Positions 20,611 to 32,105 of a stretch of 64,000 bases of DNA are shown in pieces. The notes under the pieces are model-generated. The model did not search any database. It saw only the letters and a list, made by a program, of their open reading frames with translations, and was not told where the DNA came from. Positions within the stretch are counted from its first letter, which is position 1. Each line of letters opens with the position of its first letter. The stretch is from Elephas maximus indicus (taxonomy: Eukaryota > Chordata > Mammalia > Proboscidea > Elephantidae). Location: positions 60,802,607 to 60,866,606 of the forward strand of contig NC_064835.1 in NCBI RefSeq assembly GCF_024166365.1, in the 5' to 3' direction. A program made the position numbers and the translations under genes.

Positions 20611-22445
20611 AAAGGATTTCTGTTGTTCTCCAGCTCTAAACTCTTAGTTATCTGAAGACTTTAGACTGGGAGTGGCCTTCGGGCTACAAGACCTAAAGGG
20701 GAAGGTAGTGTGCATATAGCTTCATTTTGATGGGATTTTTTCTCTAACATCCCTACTTTTCAGGGGTATAGCATTCTCTTGCCTCTCCCCAGTACTAGAG
20801 TCCCTTTTTGTGCTCCAATACAAGAATTCTCACCACATCCAGGTATGGGTTCCCTTGCTGATCATGTAAATATGATGGCTTTTGACATGATTTCTATTTG
20901 ATGGATACCTTAGTTACTCATAATCCAGGTCCAATTTTATTGGGCTAAAGTCCAAGAAGGAGACAGACTTCAGAGGCGAAAAATGGACAAAGCCTCCTTA
21001 CCAGATATCACTTTTGTGGGGTCTCCAGAATCCAGGGACAGGTCCTTAAATCTACAGGCTCCAAAACTGAAATTTACTTGATCTCTTGCCCTAAGGGAAG
21101 ACCATTAAAAAAAAAAAAAAGTGGATCCAATCAAGGCAAATTTAGGCAAAGCGGTGATTTTTTGTTCACAATTAAGGCATGGAGATAATGTGCAAATTGG
21201 ATAAGTCGTGTTCCAAAAAGGATCTGAGCAGTGGTGGACAGTTCTTAACTAGATCATTAAATCTGAAGGGATGGAGGGAACATAGGAGTTGGTAACTAGT
21301 ATGGTAGAGAAACCAGGCACTCCAGAGGTTGAGGAGTAGGTGGGGGAGGGAGGGTAATGGTGAGGAGTTTGCATCATGGGGTGAGTAGAGTGTGGGATAG
21401 TTTGAACACTGGTGCTAAGGATACAAGTAAGTGGTAGAATTGAAAAACCCATGCAAAGGAGTTAAGGCTGAAGATAGTATGGAGAAGTTGGAGAAAAACC
21501 ACCACTGAAGTAAGATCAGCCCTAGTAATGTTGTCCATGGGGTATGTAACAGCAGTGGCTTTTCTCTGATGCCCAGGCAGTATGCTCCCTCTGACTTTCA
21601 GTCTGCAGATAGTTGGAGGTAGATGTAGATGTGCAGGGTGTGAACTGGGAACCCACTGTGATGCAAACCAGAGGCTCCAGGCTGAAACAAGGGGCTAGGG
21701 AAAACATGGAGGCAAAAAAAGCACCATCTGGGTTGGGGATGGGCTGGAACGGAGACAGATTCCAGGAGAGTTCTGGAAGAGAAGTGAATACAGCCGTTCC
21801 TTGGGTTGCCTGGACCTGGCCTTAAGTTGGGGGCAAAGGTGAAAGGAGGCAGAGTCCTACAAAGTATCAGAGGAGAGCCACCACATTCAGTGGCCTAAGG
21901 GGCCACACTTTTGCTGGTTAAGCACATAGGTGTGAACTTCACTGACCAGCACTTGGAGCCACCCACTCTTGCTCTAGACAGGACTTCCAGGCATTCTTCA
22001 CCTCCTGAGTCCCCCTGGGAGGCCCAGAATATAGTGCTTAGGTATCCTCCAGGGTCCTCAATTCTGTCTGTGTAGGTGGAAGGCTTGAGGTTGAGGAATA
22101 TCCCAGAGACATGTTAACTTGCTATGTCTTTCTGAGATAGACAATTTTGTCTATTGGTTCAGTCTGCCCAGCAGATGGAGCTCAATTCTCAGCTGGGGAA
22201 CACTCAGGTGGGAATTGAGTAGAGAAAGCTAATTGACTGGGGAAAAGTAGTCGGCCTTTAAATAGGATAATTTGCTCTTGAAGGACTCAGGTCACTCATA
22301 ACAGAATCATTCCCTGCCTGTGATGGAGGTCAAAACAATAGATATTTTTCTCAGCTGCCCCTAGTCCTCCAGGGGCTTCCTTCTGGGATGCAGTGGCTTA
22401 GCAAGCCTATTTATAAAACAGATCCTCTTTTATTAGGGAATTCTG
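20611..22445. other. Unassigned DNA (1.8 kb)
   Basis: No gene or named repeat is recognised. An A15 run lies at 21106-21120. Open frames are short and lack domains. Confidence 0.4.
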
Positions 22446-23060
22446 GGATTGGGGTTAGGGCACATTAGTCAATGGAAGTATTTATTTTTTAGACATACCT
22501 GTCATGTCCTATACACTGTGCTAGTACCTCAGTTTAGATATGTTTGGCTGCAAATAACAGAATCCCTGGCTAACAGTAGCTTAAATAATGAAGACATTTA
22601 CTTAGTGCACGGAATGCGAAGTCTGGACATAGGCAGTTCCAGTATTGGTGCAGCAGCTCAAGCATGCCAGTGGGATCTCCCTATCTTTTTCCTCTGCTAC
22701 CCTTGGTGGGTCAGCTATGTCTCCCCTCATAATTTCAAGATGACTTTCCAGCCTCAAGTATCACAGCTTTATATTACAGCATTCTATGCAAAAAAGACAG
22801 GATCAGAGGCAAAGAAACTTTTGCCTCACATGGATTGACTTTTTATTAAGGGAGGAGGCCTTTCTCCAGAAGTCCCTAGAAGATTAGAACTATGTCACAT
22901 GGCCACCTGTAGACCAATCACTGGCAAACGAGAATGGATTGCCTCATTGGCTTAGACAGTTGTGGTTCTTTCCTCAGGGATGGCCACAATACCCTGGGAA
23001 CAAAATCAAGGTTCACTGAGCAAGGAAGAGGGAGGAGTAGCTGGTGGGATGCTTCCCACA
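22446..23060. repeat. Ancient mammal-wide repeat B, copy 1
   Basis: The order 'gtttggctgcaaataacag', 'gctaacagtagcttaaataa', 'gaagtctggacataggcag', 'gtgcagcagctcaagcatgc' and 'aactatgtcacatggccacc' matches a dispersed mammalian repeat that I recognise but cannot name. A second copy is at 26995-27370. Confidence 0.5.
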
Positions 23061-23074
23061 ACATGCACTGTAAG

Positions 23075-23248
23075 TCTAGTGATGAACAAGATAGACATAG
23101 TCTCTGCCCTCATGGATCGTACACTTCAGTGAAGGAGACAGACAAGAAAAAATAACCACTTAAATATATGATCTCAAATTGCATTAATGGCTATGATTGA
23201 AAAGTTGAGTTTTAGGAGACAAAACCTCATTTAGACTGGGAGGTTACG
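23075..23248 (+). repeat. Ancient repeat A, second locus
   Basis: 'gatgaacaagatagacatag' and 'ctctgccctcatggatcgta' match the same family part as 560-735. It is cut by the MaLR LTR at 23249. Confidence 0.5.
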
Positions 23249-23850
23249 TGTCTTAGTTATTCATCTAGGATTACTATAACAGGGATACCACAGTGGATGG
23301 CTTTAACAAACAGAAATTTATTATCTCACAGTCTAGGAGGCTAGAAGTCCAAATTCAGGGCGCCAGCTTCCAGGGAATGCTTTCTGTCTCTGTTGGTTCC
23401 AGAGAAAGGTCCTTGTCATCAATCTTCCTCTAGTTTAGGAGGTTTTCAGTGTAGGAACTCTGGATCCAAAGGACACGCTCCACTCCCAAAGCTGCTTTCT
23501 TGGTGGTATGAGGACCTTTCTCTCTGCTTGCTTCTCTCTCCTTTTTTCCCTTGTAAAATAAAAGGTGATGCACGCCACACCCCAGGGAAACTCCCCTTAC
23601 ATTGGATCAGGACTGTGACCTGAGTAAGGGTATGACATCCCATCCTAATTCTCTTTAACATAACCTAATCTCACCTCATTAACTACAGGCAGACTTTATG
23701 ATTTACAACACCTAGGAAAATCGCATCAGACCACAAAACGGTGGACAACTTGCCTAGCTAAGCTGACACATATTTTGAGGGGACGGAATCGACTTGATGG
23801 CAGTGGGTTTTTTTTTTTTTTTCTATTCAGTGGTTATTCAATCCATGACA
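23249..23850 (-). mobile_element. MaLR-type LTR (afrotherian subtype), antisense
   Basis: The reverse of the 3438-3953 LTR: it starts 'tgtcttagttattc' and ends 'ttcaatccatgaca'. The flanks ttacg and ttagg agree at 4 of 5 bases. An AfroSINE tail is lodged near its end (23783-23822). Confidence 0.8.
23783..23822 (+). mobile_element. AfroSINE tail-only fragment
   Basis: About 40 bp, starting 'cggaatcgacttgatggcag' and ending in a T run, interrupts the LTR. Only the last part of the SINE is present. TSD not resolved. Confidence 0.75.
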
Positions 23851-23929
23851 TTAGGTAACCTCCATCATTACACCCATTTTCCATTGTGTGGCAGCAAGGT
23901 GGCATCCCAAGTGACCTGTTTCAGACCAG

Positions 23930-24416
23930 GACCTCCAGTGTGGCACACAAAATAATTACACCCTTCCCCCACCCCCAACAATGATATCCATATCCTAATC
24001 CCTGGAACCTGTGACAAGTTACCTTACATAGAACAAGGGATTTTGCAGATGTGATCACGTTAAGGATCTTGAGATGGGAAATTCTCCTGGATTATCTGGG
24101 CAGTCCCAATGTTATCCCGAGGGTCCTTATAAGAGGGAAGAAGCAGGGGGAGAGGCAGAGAAGCAGATGTGATGACAGAAGCAGAGGGCACAGTGATGAG
24201 GCCACAAGCCAAGAAATATGGGAAGCTTCTAGAAACCAGAGAAGACAAGGAACAGATTCTCCTTAGAGCCTCCAGAAGGGACACAGTTCTACCAACACCT
24301 TGTTTTTAGACCCACTGCAAACTTCTGACCTCCAGAAGTATAAGATAATAAATTGGTGTTTTTATAGGCCACTATATTTGTGGTAACTTACTATAGCAGC
24401 AATAGGGGACTAATAC
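23930..24416 (+). mobile_element. MLT1-type MaLR LTR
   Basis: 'catatcctaatccctggaac', 'gattttgcagatgtgatcac', 'ccacaagccaagaaatatgg', 'agcctccagaagggacacag' and 'gcagcaataggggactaata' occur in MLT1 LTR order. A non-coding fossil. Confidence 0.8.
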
Positions 24417-24439
24417 ACCCAATGAGTTCCAGTTCAAAC

Positions 24440-24992
24440 TCTTTACATCTGTGTCTGCCTGTTGTGTGAGGGCACCTTAAAATTGAGGTACTTGGCATGA
24501 TTAAAAAGGACTGGCCCAAATCTGAATCAAAGCTCCATTTTTCTTGAATTAAACTTTAGCTAGTCTTAAGGTCTCCTTTCTTCCTTCCTAAGAATAGAGC
24601 CAATGACATGTAACTTCTTATAAAATTTTAACTGCCCTCAGCAAACAATGGAGGGGGCAAGAATATTGTTTATGAAACAAATGTTCATCTGGGCGAATGC
24701 TCGTGCAGCTGGCTCCAAGAAAGAAGTCTATGTTAGAAAATAGACCAGCTAACCTTACAGAGTTTTAACTTGCTGTTGTCTTTTAACTCTACATCATCTC
24801 AAAGTCCCCATGATTGTAGTCATGTACTCCCTCACCCACTTTCCTGTATAAAAAGCTTACTTCTCCCTCAGGACGCTGGAACATGTGATCTTGCATCATA
24901 CTTTGTTCCCCAGACTGGCTGTTTCTATTCCCCAAATAAATCTCTTTGCTTTCACTTTTGATAAAGTTTAAGTTTTTTTCAATGCTACAACA
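24440..24992 (+). mobile_element. Probable ERV LTR, boundaries uncertain
   Basis: A TATA-like 'tgtataaaaagc' at about 24844 is followed some 90 bp later by 'caaataaatctctttgc', the spacing of promoter and polyadenylation signal in a retroviral LTR. The right end is probably at 'gctacaaca'. The left end and TSD are not identified. Confidence 0.45.
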
Positions 24993-25715
24993 CTATAAAT
25001 ACTTACAGACAAAGCCAGAGGGAGTACATCACCTGGGAACATGATGTCAATCATTTTTAACAGCTTTAATCTAACGGCAGGTAACATGAAAGGTATTCCT
25101 ATTTTTTTTTTTTTTTATGAATCTTTCCTCTTCTTCCGTCTAAAGAGGTATGGTTGGGGGCTAGAATCTTTCAATTATTCTCTAAAACACAATTTGAGGA
25201 GTCAGTTATATTTGAGTTCTCTGTGCTGAAATTCTCAAGTGCTCATTATCAGGTATACATAGTAGAGATTATGGTTAAGATCACAGATTTCCTCTTAGAG
25301 AAATACAGAGGCAGCTAACAGTATTTTTTCCAGCAATTCTTGACAGCTGATGCTGGTGCTGGACATAATTTGCCCACCAAAGAGGATTCTGACCCACAAA
25401 ATCCTCCTCCTCCTACAGCCTCCTGTGAATCACTATTGCAAGTCAATCTTGAGCCTTTCTTACGAGCTGATGTGAAGATCAGAGGTGCTGAGAAGGTCTT
25501 TTGTAGGACTTCAGGGAGAAAAAAGGCATCCAACCACCATCGCTTGGGAATAGAACCTGTTATTATAATATATGCCTAAAAGAAGGCAAAACAAGCTAAA
25601 ATGGAACATTTAAGTAAAAATTGAAAAACTGATAATATCAGAGAAGCACAAAATCAAAATAACCAAATACTTCTATAAAAGGCCAAAAGGGTCATTTTAT
25701 TGGATTTTAGTGGCA
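24993..25715. other. Unassigned DNA
   Basis: No gene recognised. A T16 run lies at 25092-25107. Confidence 0.4.
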
Positions 25716-26180
25716 TGTATATTCATTTCCTAGGGCTGCCATAAACGAATTCCCACAAACTGGGTGGCTTAAAACAATATAAATTTATTCCCTCATAGTT
25801 CTGGAGTCTCGATGTATGAAATCCAGGTATTGGCAAGGTTGCCTCCTTCTGGGGGTTCTGGGTTAGAATTTGTCCCATGCCTCTCTCCTAGCTGATGGTG
25901 ATTGCTGCCAACCATTGGCAAATTTTGGATTGTACATGCATACTCCAATCCTTCCTCCATGTTTACATGGCATTCTCCGCAATGTGTGCCTGTATCTCTC
26001 AACCTCCCCCTTCTCATAAGGGCACCAGTTATTGGATTTAGGGCCCACTCTAATCCACTATGACCTCATCTTAATTTAATTACATCTGCAAAGACCCTAT
26101 TTCCAAAAAGGTCACATTCACTGGTACTAGGGGTTAGGACTTCAACGTATCTTTTTGGGGAACACAATTCAACCCACAAG
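25716..26180 (-). mobile_element. MLT1-type MaLR LTR, antisense
   Basis: 'atttcctagggctgccataa', 'actgggtggcttaaaacaat', 'tgacctcatcttaatttaat' and 'acacaattcaacccac' give the MLT1 LTR in reverse from end to start. Confidence 0.85.
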
Positions 26181-26284
26181 AGTAACCAAAAGATTTTTAT
26201 CTCCTCTCCATCCATTCCTACCCAGCCCCGCAGCTGCTGCCTTGGAACGGACCCTCGACAGCTCTTGCCTAGATACTACAATAG

Positions 26285-26990
26285 CTTTGTAACCAAGCTT
26301 TCTAATCACTTTCCAGTTCATTTTCCACACTGCTGCCAGAGTGGATTTTAAAAACACAGATCTGTCAAATCACTTCCCTGCTGAAAACAATTTGCTGGCT
26401 CCCAGTGCCAGACACCTGGTAGGAAATGTATTTTATATATATGATACACTTATACCTGTATAAGCTGTCCCATGTCTCACTGCACAATGCCTCTTACCTT
26501 CAGCCTATAAAACACAAAAACCCATTGCCATAGAGTTGATTCCAACTCACGGCTAGTGGATTTGAACTGCCGACCTTTTGTTTAGCAGCCGAGCTCTTAA
26601 CCACTGTGCCAACAGGGCTCCACCTTCAGCCTGTAGTTCAACCATGCTGAATTCTCTGAGCATGCTGCGCTGTTTCCAGACTCCATACATTCAAACATGG
26701 TCTTCTACCTAGCAAAACCCAACTCATTCTTTAAGTCCCAAACACAAACATCTCTCTCAGCGAAGTATCCTCAGCCTGTTCAAACAGAGTTGATCTCCCC
26801 TAACCACTCGTGCTTACCTCGTCAGTAGCCTTTATCATGGTGCACTACTATTGATTTTTTAGAATTTGTTTTCTTGACCAGACCATGAGCTTCCTGAAAG
26901 AAAGATCCTGTCTTGTTCACCACTATATCCTCAGCAACCCACCCAGAGTCTGATACAGAACAGGTGCTCAGAGAGTAATTACTGAGAGCG
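26285..26990 (+). mobile_element. LINE L2 3' part, split by an AfroSINE
   Basis: L2 sequence runs from 'ctgctgaaaacaatttgctg' to 'ggtgctcagagagtaatt', including 'accatgagcttcctgaaaga'. The AfroSINE at 26507-26621 interrupts it. Confidence 0.75.
26507..26621 (-). mobile_element. AfroSINE, internally deleted, 11-bp TSD
   Basis: An antisense AfroSINE lacking part of its core. The TSD accttcagcct is exact (26496-26506 and 26622-26632). Confidence 0.95.
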
Positions 26991-26994
26991 GATC

Positions 26995-27370
26995 CGCTAG
27001 AGGATGTTTGGCTGCACAGGAGACACAGGCATAAATTGGTGGGACTTCTCTTTTCTCACATACTAAGAATTCTGGAGGTGGGAAGTCCAAGGCTGCTGCA
27101 ACAGTCCCACGATGGTACTGATGCCCTAAGCTCCTTCTACCTTCCTGCTCCTCTTGTCCAGGAAGCAGGACATAGCAAGGATGAAAGGAGAAATCCCTTG
27201 GAAACAAAACTTTCCAAAACATCCCCAACAGACTTCTACTTACCTCTTATGGACCACAGCTGTGTCACAGGGCCACACTTAGCTGCAAGGAATGCTGGGA
27301 AATGCAGTTTGCTGGGCATATTGCCACCCAAAACAAAATTAGTGTTTTCTTACGCAATTGGCACAGAATG
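26995..27370. repeat. Ancient repeat B, copy 2
   Basis: Shares the order 'atgtttggctgca', 'gaagtccaaggctgctgcaa', 'tgtgtcacagggccac' with 22446-23060. Family not named. Confidence 0.45.
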
Positions 27371-27427
27371 AATGCATGGGCATATGCCTGAGAAATTCAG
27401 CCTTAACAAGGCACTAAAGGCAGTAAT

Positions 27428-27637
27428 GGAGTCCCTAAGTGGTGTAAACGGTTAACACACTCAACTGCTAACCTGACAGTTGGAGGTTTCTAGTCCATCC
27501 AAAGGCACCTCAGAAGAAAGGCCTGGCAATCTACTTCTGATAAATCCACCAAAAACCCTATGGAACACAGTTCTACTCTGACACACATGGGATTGCCATG
27601 AGTCACAGTTAGCTCAATGGCAACCATTTACTGGTTT
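27428..27637 (+). mobile_element. AfroSINE (long type) with 11-bp TSD
   Basis: Head 'ggagtccctaagtggtgta' through the middle and core to 'ctcaatggcaacc'. The TSD aaggcagtaat is exact (27417-27427 and 27638-27648). The body is quite diverged, so it is an older copy. Confidence 0.95.
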
Positions 27638-27732
27638 AAGGCAGTAATACCTTTGTAAAAGTTATCCCCAGAGATGAAGCTGTTCTTAGGTCGAGATACT
27701 CAATCCAGGATCAAACAAAGAGAACACTTATT

Positions 27733-27850
27733 CTAGTGGTTCTTCCTCCAACTGTGGAGCTTTTTAAAAATACGAATGCCCAGACCCAACCTTCATACCA
27801 CAGCTTCAGGATCTCAGGGGGTGGGAGCCTAAAATGCAAGCGGTCATGTA
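27733..27850 (+). mobile_element. MER20-like hAT element
   Basis: 'tagtggttcttcctccaac', 'gtggagctttttaaaaatac', 'gaatgcccagacccaac' match a MER20-type non-autonomous hAT element. Confidence 0.65.
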
Positions 27851-28004
27851 CAACCATGCACAGCTGATGCAATCATACGGCACAGCCCTGCAGGAATGTG
27901 TGGATTTAGAAAACTCTACAAGTGTTTCTACTGCCCAGCCAGGGTTAAACCTCTGCCTTAGACTCTCGCCTTTAGGTTTAAGCCACAAAGTCAAACTTCA
28001 GATG

Positions 28005-28443
28005 AGAAGAGGGAAATACAATGCAGTGGTTAAGTGCGTGGCCCTGAAGTAGGCTGTATGAGCTCCTCCACTTACTAGCTCTCTAATCTTCAGTAAATGA
28101 GTTTCCGTGTATCCTTTCCTCATCCTCAAAAAGGGATTATAACAGTATCTCACAGGGTTATTGACAGGATCAAATGAGATGATAAAACCAGTTGCCATCG
28201 AGTTGGCTCTGACCCATGACAACCCTGTGCATGCCAGAGCAGGACTGCGCTCCATAGCGTTGTCAATGGCTGATTTTGTGGAAGTAGATCACCAGGCCTT
28301 TCTTCCTATGAGCCTCTGGGTGGACTGAACAGCCTACTTTCAGTTAGTAGCTGAGCATATTAACTGTTTGCACCACTGATGGGCTCCTACATGTAGAGAA
28401 TTTGGATTATGGTTTGACACATAGTAAGCATTCAATAAATGTT
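28005..28443 (+). mobile_element. MIR SINE carrying AfroSINE insertions
   Basis: MIR parts at 28005-28182 ('caatgcagtggttaagtgcg' head, 'catcctcaaaaagggattat') and 28389-28443 ('acacatagtaagcattcaat'), separated by an AfroSINE. A second AfroSINE is inserted right at its 3' end. Confidence 0.85.
28183..28388 (-). mobile_element. AfroSINE (long type) inside MIR
   Basis: Antisense, from 'taaaaccagttgccatcgag' through 'gtagatcaccaggcctttct' to 'actgatgggctcc'. No exact TSD seen. Confidence 0.88.
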
Positions 28444-28444
28444 A

Positions 28445-28643
28445 AAAAAAAAAATTGCCATCAAGTCAATTCATAGCAACCCTACAGGACAGAGTACAAC
28501 TGCCCCATAGGGTTTCTAAGGCTGTGATCTTATGGAAGCAGACTGCCACATCTTTCTCCCGCAGGGCGGTTGGTGGTTTTGAACTGCCAACCTTTCAGTT
28601 AGCAGCCGAGCACTTAACCATCTCACCACCAGGGCTCCTCTTG
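28445..28643 (-). mobile_element. AfroSINE at MIR end, 10-bp TSD
   Basis: Antisense AfroSINE preceded by an A-run (the reversed tail). The TSD ataaatgtta is exact (28435-28444 and 28644-28653) and derives from the MIR 3' end. Confidence 0.95.
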
Positions 28644-28729
28644 ATAAATGTTAGGTATCTTTTTTTAATGGTATTATTACCCTATATCTGTGAGCAAAGA
28701 CGGAAGAGGCTTTATTCAACTGGTATTTT

Positions 28730-29101
28730 GAAGATGCCCCTTACTAGGTTAAAGAAGTTCCCTTCTACTTCTAGTTCACTGAGTGTTTTTATCATGAATG
28801 GGTGTTGAATTTTGTTAATTGCTTTTTCTGCATTTACTGAAATGATGGTTTGATGTTTCTGCTTTATTCTGTTAATGTGATTAATTGAATTAATTTTTGC
28901 ATGTTAAACCAAACTTGCACTTCTGGAATTGAATACCACTTGATCATGATGAATTATCTATTTTTATACTGTTGGGCTTAATTTGCTAATTGTTAAGTAC
29001 ATTTTTTGGCTACATTCAGAGGGATATTGGCCTGTAATTTTCTTTTTTTTTTGTAATATCTGTCTGGTTTTGGTGTCAGAGTAATGTTGGCCTCATAAAA
29101 T
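28730..29101 (-). mobile_element. L1 ORF2 RT-region fragment, antisense
   Basis: The plus strand reads as reversed L1 ORF2: 'gaagttcccttctacttcta', 'gtgtttttatcatgaatggg', 'ccacttgatcatgatg', 'tttggtgtcagagtaatg'. The same ORF2 part recurs at 31540-31910, so this is a separate L1 copy. No open frame remains. Confidence 0.8.
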
Positions 29102-29742
29102 GACAAATGGAGAAAAGATTGAAGTGGTTAAGGATTTCATTTTACTTGCACCCACAATCAACACCCATGGAAGCAGCAGTCAGGAAATCAAATGACGCAT
29201 TGTGTTTGGCAAATCTGTTGCCAAATACCTCTTTAAATGTTGAAAAGCAAAGATATCACTTTGAGGACTAAGGTGTGCCTGACCCAAGCCATGATATTTT
29301 CAATCACCTCATATGCATGCAAAAGCTAAACAATGAATAAGGATACCTGAAGAAGAATTGATGCCTTTGAGTTATGGTGTTGGTAAAAAAATATATATAT
29401 ATTGAATATATCATGAACTGCCAGGAGAAGGAAAAAATATGTCTTGGAAGAAGTACAGCCAGAATGCTCCTTAGATGCAAGGATGGCAAAACTTCATCTC
29501 ACATACTTTGGACATGTTATCAGGAGGGACCAGTCCCTGGAGAAGGACATCATGATTGATAAGGTAGAGGGTCAACAAAAAAGAGGAAGACCCTCAACGA
29601 GATGAATTGACACAATGGCTGCAACAATGGGATTAAGTATAACAACGATTGTGAGGATGCTGCAGGACCAGGCAGTGTTTTGTTCTGTTGTGCATTGGAT
29701 CACTATGAGTCAGAACAAATTGGACGGCACCTAACAATGACA
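29102..29742 (+). mobile_element. RTE LINE 3' fragment
   Basis: A sense RTE 3' end in normal order: 'gtggttaaggatttcatttt', 'agcagcagtcaggaaatcaa', 'caagccatgatattttcaat', 'tacagccagaatgctcctta', 'gagggtcaacaaaaaagag', 'tgcaggaccaggcagtg', ending 'ggcacctaacaatg'. It lies between two antisense L1 fragments. A short aatgaca at both edges may be a TSD but overlaps the tail. Confidence 0.88.
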
Positions 29743-30641
29743 GCATATACCTAGGAGTGGGATTACTGGATCATAGGGTAGTTCTATTTCTAGCTTTTTT
29801 TGAAAAAGTGTCATACCTTTTTCCATAGTGGTTGTACAATTTTACAGTTCCACCAGCAATAGCTAAGGGTTTTAATCTCCCCCATATACTTGCCAAGATT
29901 TGTTGTTATTTTTTCTTTTTTTTTTTCTATTCTTTCTTGTTACCCTTCACCAAATTTTTGTGTGTTTGTGTGTGTGTGTTTGTGCGTTTGGCTTACCTGG
30001 GGTAAGATGGTATCTTGTTGTAGTTTTGATTCACACCTCTCTAATGGCTAATGAGTATGAACATCGTTTCATATGTCTGTTGGCTGCTTGGATATTCCCT
30101 TTGGTGAAGGTTCTGTTCATGTCCTTTGCCCATTTTGTGATTGAGTTTTTTGTCTTTTTGTTGTTGAGTTGAAGTTTCTATAGACTTTAGAGAATAGACC
30201 CTTATTGGATAAGTCATTTCCAAAGATTTTTTCCCAGTCTGTAGATTGCCTATATACTCTTTTGATAAAGTCTTTTGATGAGCATGTTTTTAATTTTTAT
30301 GAGGTCCCATATATCTATTTTATCTTCTATTTGTGCAGTTGTTGTAATGTTTGTTATCCTATTTTTACAAAAGATTACGTACCAGAGTTTTCTCCCAGGA
30401 CTTTTATGATATTAGGTCTAACATTTAGGTCTTTGATCCATTTTGAGTTAGTTTTTGTGCACGGTGTGAGGTATGGTTTCCTGTTTCATTTTTCTGCAGG
30501 TGAATATCCAGCTTTGCCAACACCGTTTATTAAAAACTTTCTGCCCCATTGAATGGACTTTGGGCCCCCTGTTGAAAATCAGCCGTCCATATATGACTGG
30601 GTTTAATTCTGAATTTTCAATTCTATTCCACTGGTCTATGT

Positions 30642-30713
30642 ATAAGAATGACTGTTGGAATGAGGGCCACTATGAGTCTGAATTGCCTCTATGGCAATGA
30701 GTATTTTTTGTTT
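30642..30713 (-). mobile_element. AfroSINE tail-end insertion (72 bp) in L1
   Basis: L1 sequence is interrupted by 72 bp ending in 'cactatgagtctgaattg...' and 'gagtattttttgttt', an AfroSINE 3' end. In the plus direction it reads SINE-sense, so the insertion is sense on the plus strand although its host L1 is antisense. An 8-bp TSD gtctatgt (30634-30641 and 30714-30721) flanks it. Confidence 0.85.
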
Positions 30714-31199
30714 GTCTATGTGTCTGTAGTTGAACCAATACCAGGCTGTTTTGATTACAGTGACTGAATAGTATGTTTTGATTCGGGGAGTGTGAGTCCT
30801 CCTGTTTTATTCATTTTCTTCAGTATTTCTTTAGCTAATTGGGGTTTCTTTCCTTTCTATATGAAGTTGGTCATTAGTTTTTCCATTTCAGTAAAGAATG
30901 TTATCGGGGTTTGTATCAGGATTGCATTGTATCTGTAGATCACTTCAGGTAGAATTGACATTTTCACTATATTAAATCTCTCAATCCATGAGCACAAGAT
31001 GTCTTTCAATTTCATAGGTCTCTTTTAGTCTCTTGTTTTGTAATTTTCATTGTATAAGTCTTTTGTGCCCCTGATTAGGTTAATTCCTAGGTATTTTATT
31101 GATTTGGGGGCTACTGTAAACAGTATTGCTTCCTTGATTTCATTTTTGGAGTAGTCTTTGTAAGTGCAAAGGAACCCAACTGATTTTAGTGTGTTGATC

Positions 31200-32105
31200 T
31201 TGTACGCTGCTAAATTCTTCTATTAGTTCCAGCAGTTTTCTTGTGGAATCTTTAGGGTCTTCTATGTATGGAATCATGTCTTCTGCAAATAGAGATAGTT
31301 TTACTTTTTCTTATCTGTTTTGGATAACTTTTATTTCTCTTTCCTGCCTTATTGCTCTGGCTAGGACTTCCAGTACAATGTTGAATAAGAGTGGTGATAA
31401 TGGGCATCTTTGTCTCATTCCCGTTCTCAGGGGGAAGCCTCTCAGCCTTTCTCTGTTGAGTGTAATGTTAGCTGTTGGTTTTGCATAAACCACTGCCGTC
31501 GAGTCATTCCAACTCATTGGTTTTGCATATATGCCATTAATTATGTTGAGAAATTTCCCTTCTATTCCTATTTTACTGAGAGTTTTTATCAGGAAAGGAT
31601 GTTGATTTTTATCAAATGCCTTTTTTTTTGCGTCAATTGATATGATCATATGGCCCATTTCCTTTAATTTCTTTGTGTAGATTACATTGATTGATTTTTA
31701 AATTTGAGCCACCCTTGTAATCCTGGTATGAATCCCACTTGATCGTGGTGTACGATTTTTTTTAATATGTTGCTGAAGTCCATTGGTTATAATTGTGTTG
31801 AAAATTTTTGCATCTACATTCATAAGGGATATTGGTCTATAATTTTCTTTTTCTGTGATGGCTTTGCCTGGTTTAGGTATCAGGATTACGCTGGCTTCAT
31901 AGAAAGAGTTCGGTAGTGTTCCTTCCTCTTCTACATTTTTGAAGAGATTGAGTAGGATTGGTGTCAACTCTTCTCTGAATGTTTGGTAGAATTCTCCAGT
32001 GTAGCCACCTGGGCCTGGGCTTTTATTGTTGTTGTTCTCGTTGACAGTTTTTTTTGTTTTCTGTTTTTTTTTTTTTAATGATATCTTCAATCTCTTCTTT
32101 TGCAA
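31200..32105 (-). pseudogene. L1 ORF2 reverse transcriptase remnant
   Basis: L1 ORF2 RT copies L1 and SINE RNAs. Open pieces on the minus strand are 31698-32105, with [30 protein letters not shown] and [16 protein letters not shown], and 31311-31658, with [16 protein letters not shown] and [20 protein letters not shown]. The catalytic motif downstream (31277-31288) reads F-A-E-D instead of F-A-D-D. The second piece contains a 14-codon in-frame insertion with a duplicated YAKP, caused by a tiny SINE-tail insertion. Frameshifts separate the pieces. Confidence 0.88.
31488..31516 (-). mobile_element. 29-bp AfroSINE tail insertion with 13-bp TSD
   Basis: Only 29 bp of AfroSINE 3' end (antisense 'ccactgccgtcgagtc') interrupts L1 ORF2. 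The TSD ttggttttgcata is exact (31475-31487 and 31517-31529). The total gain is 42 bp, so the L1 frame stays in phase. Confidence 0.92.

Noticed and set aside
29900..30172. Hydrophobic plus-strand frame
   Set aside because: Antisense of L1 ORF2 C-terminal sequence with a (TG)n patch.
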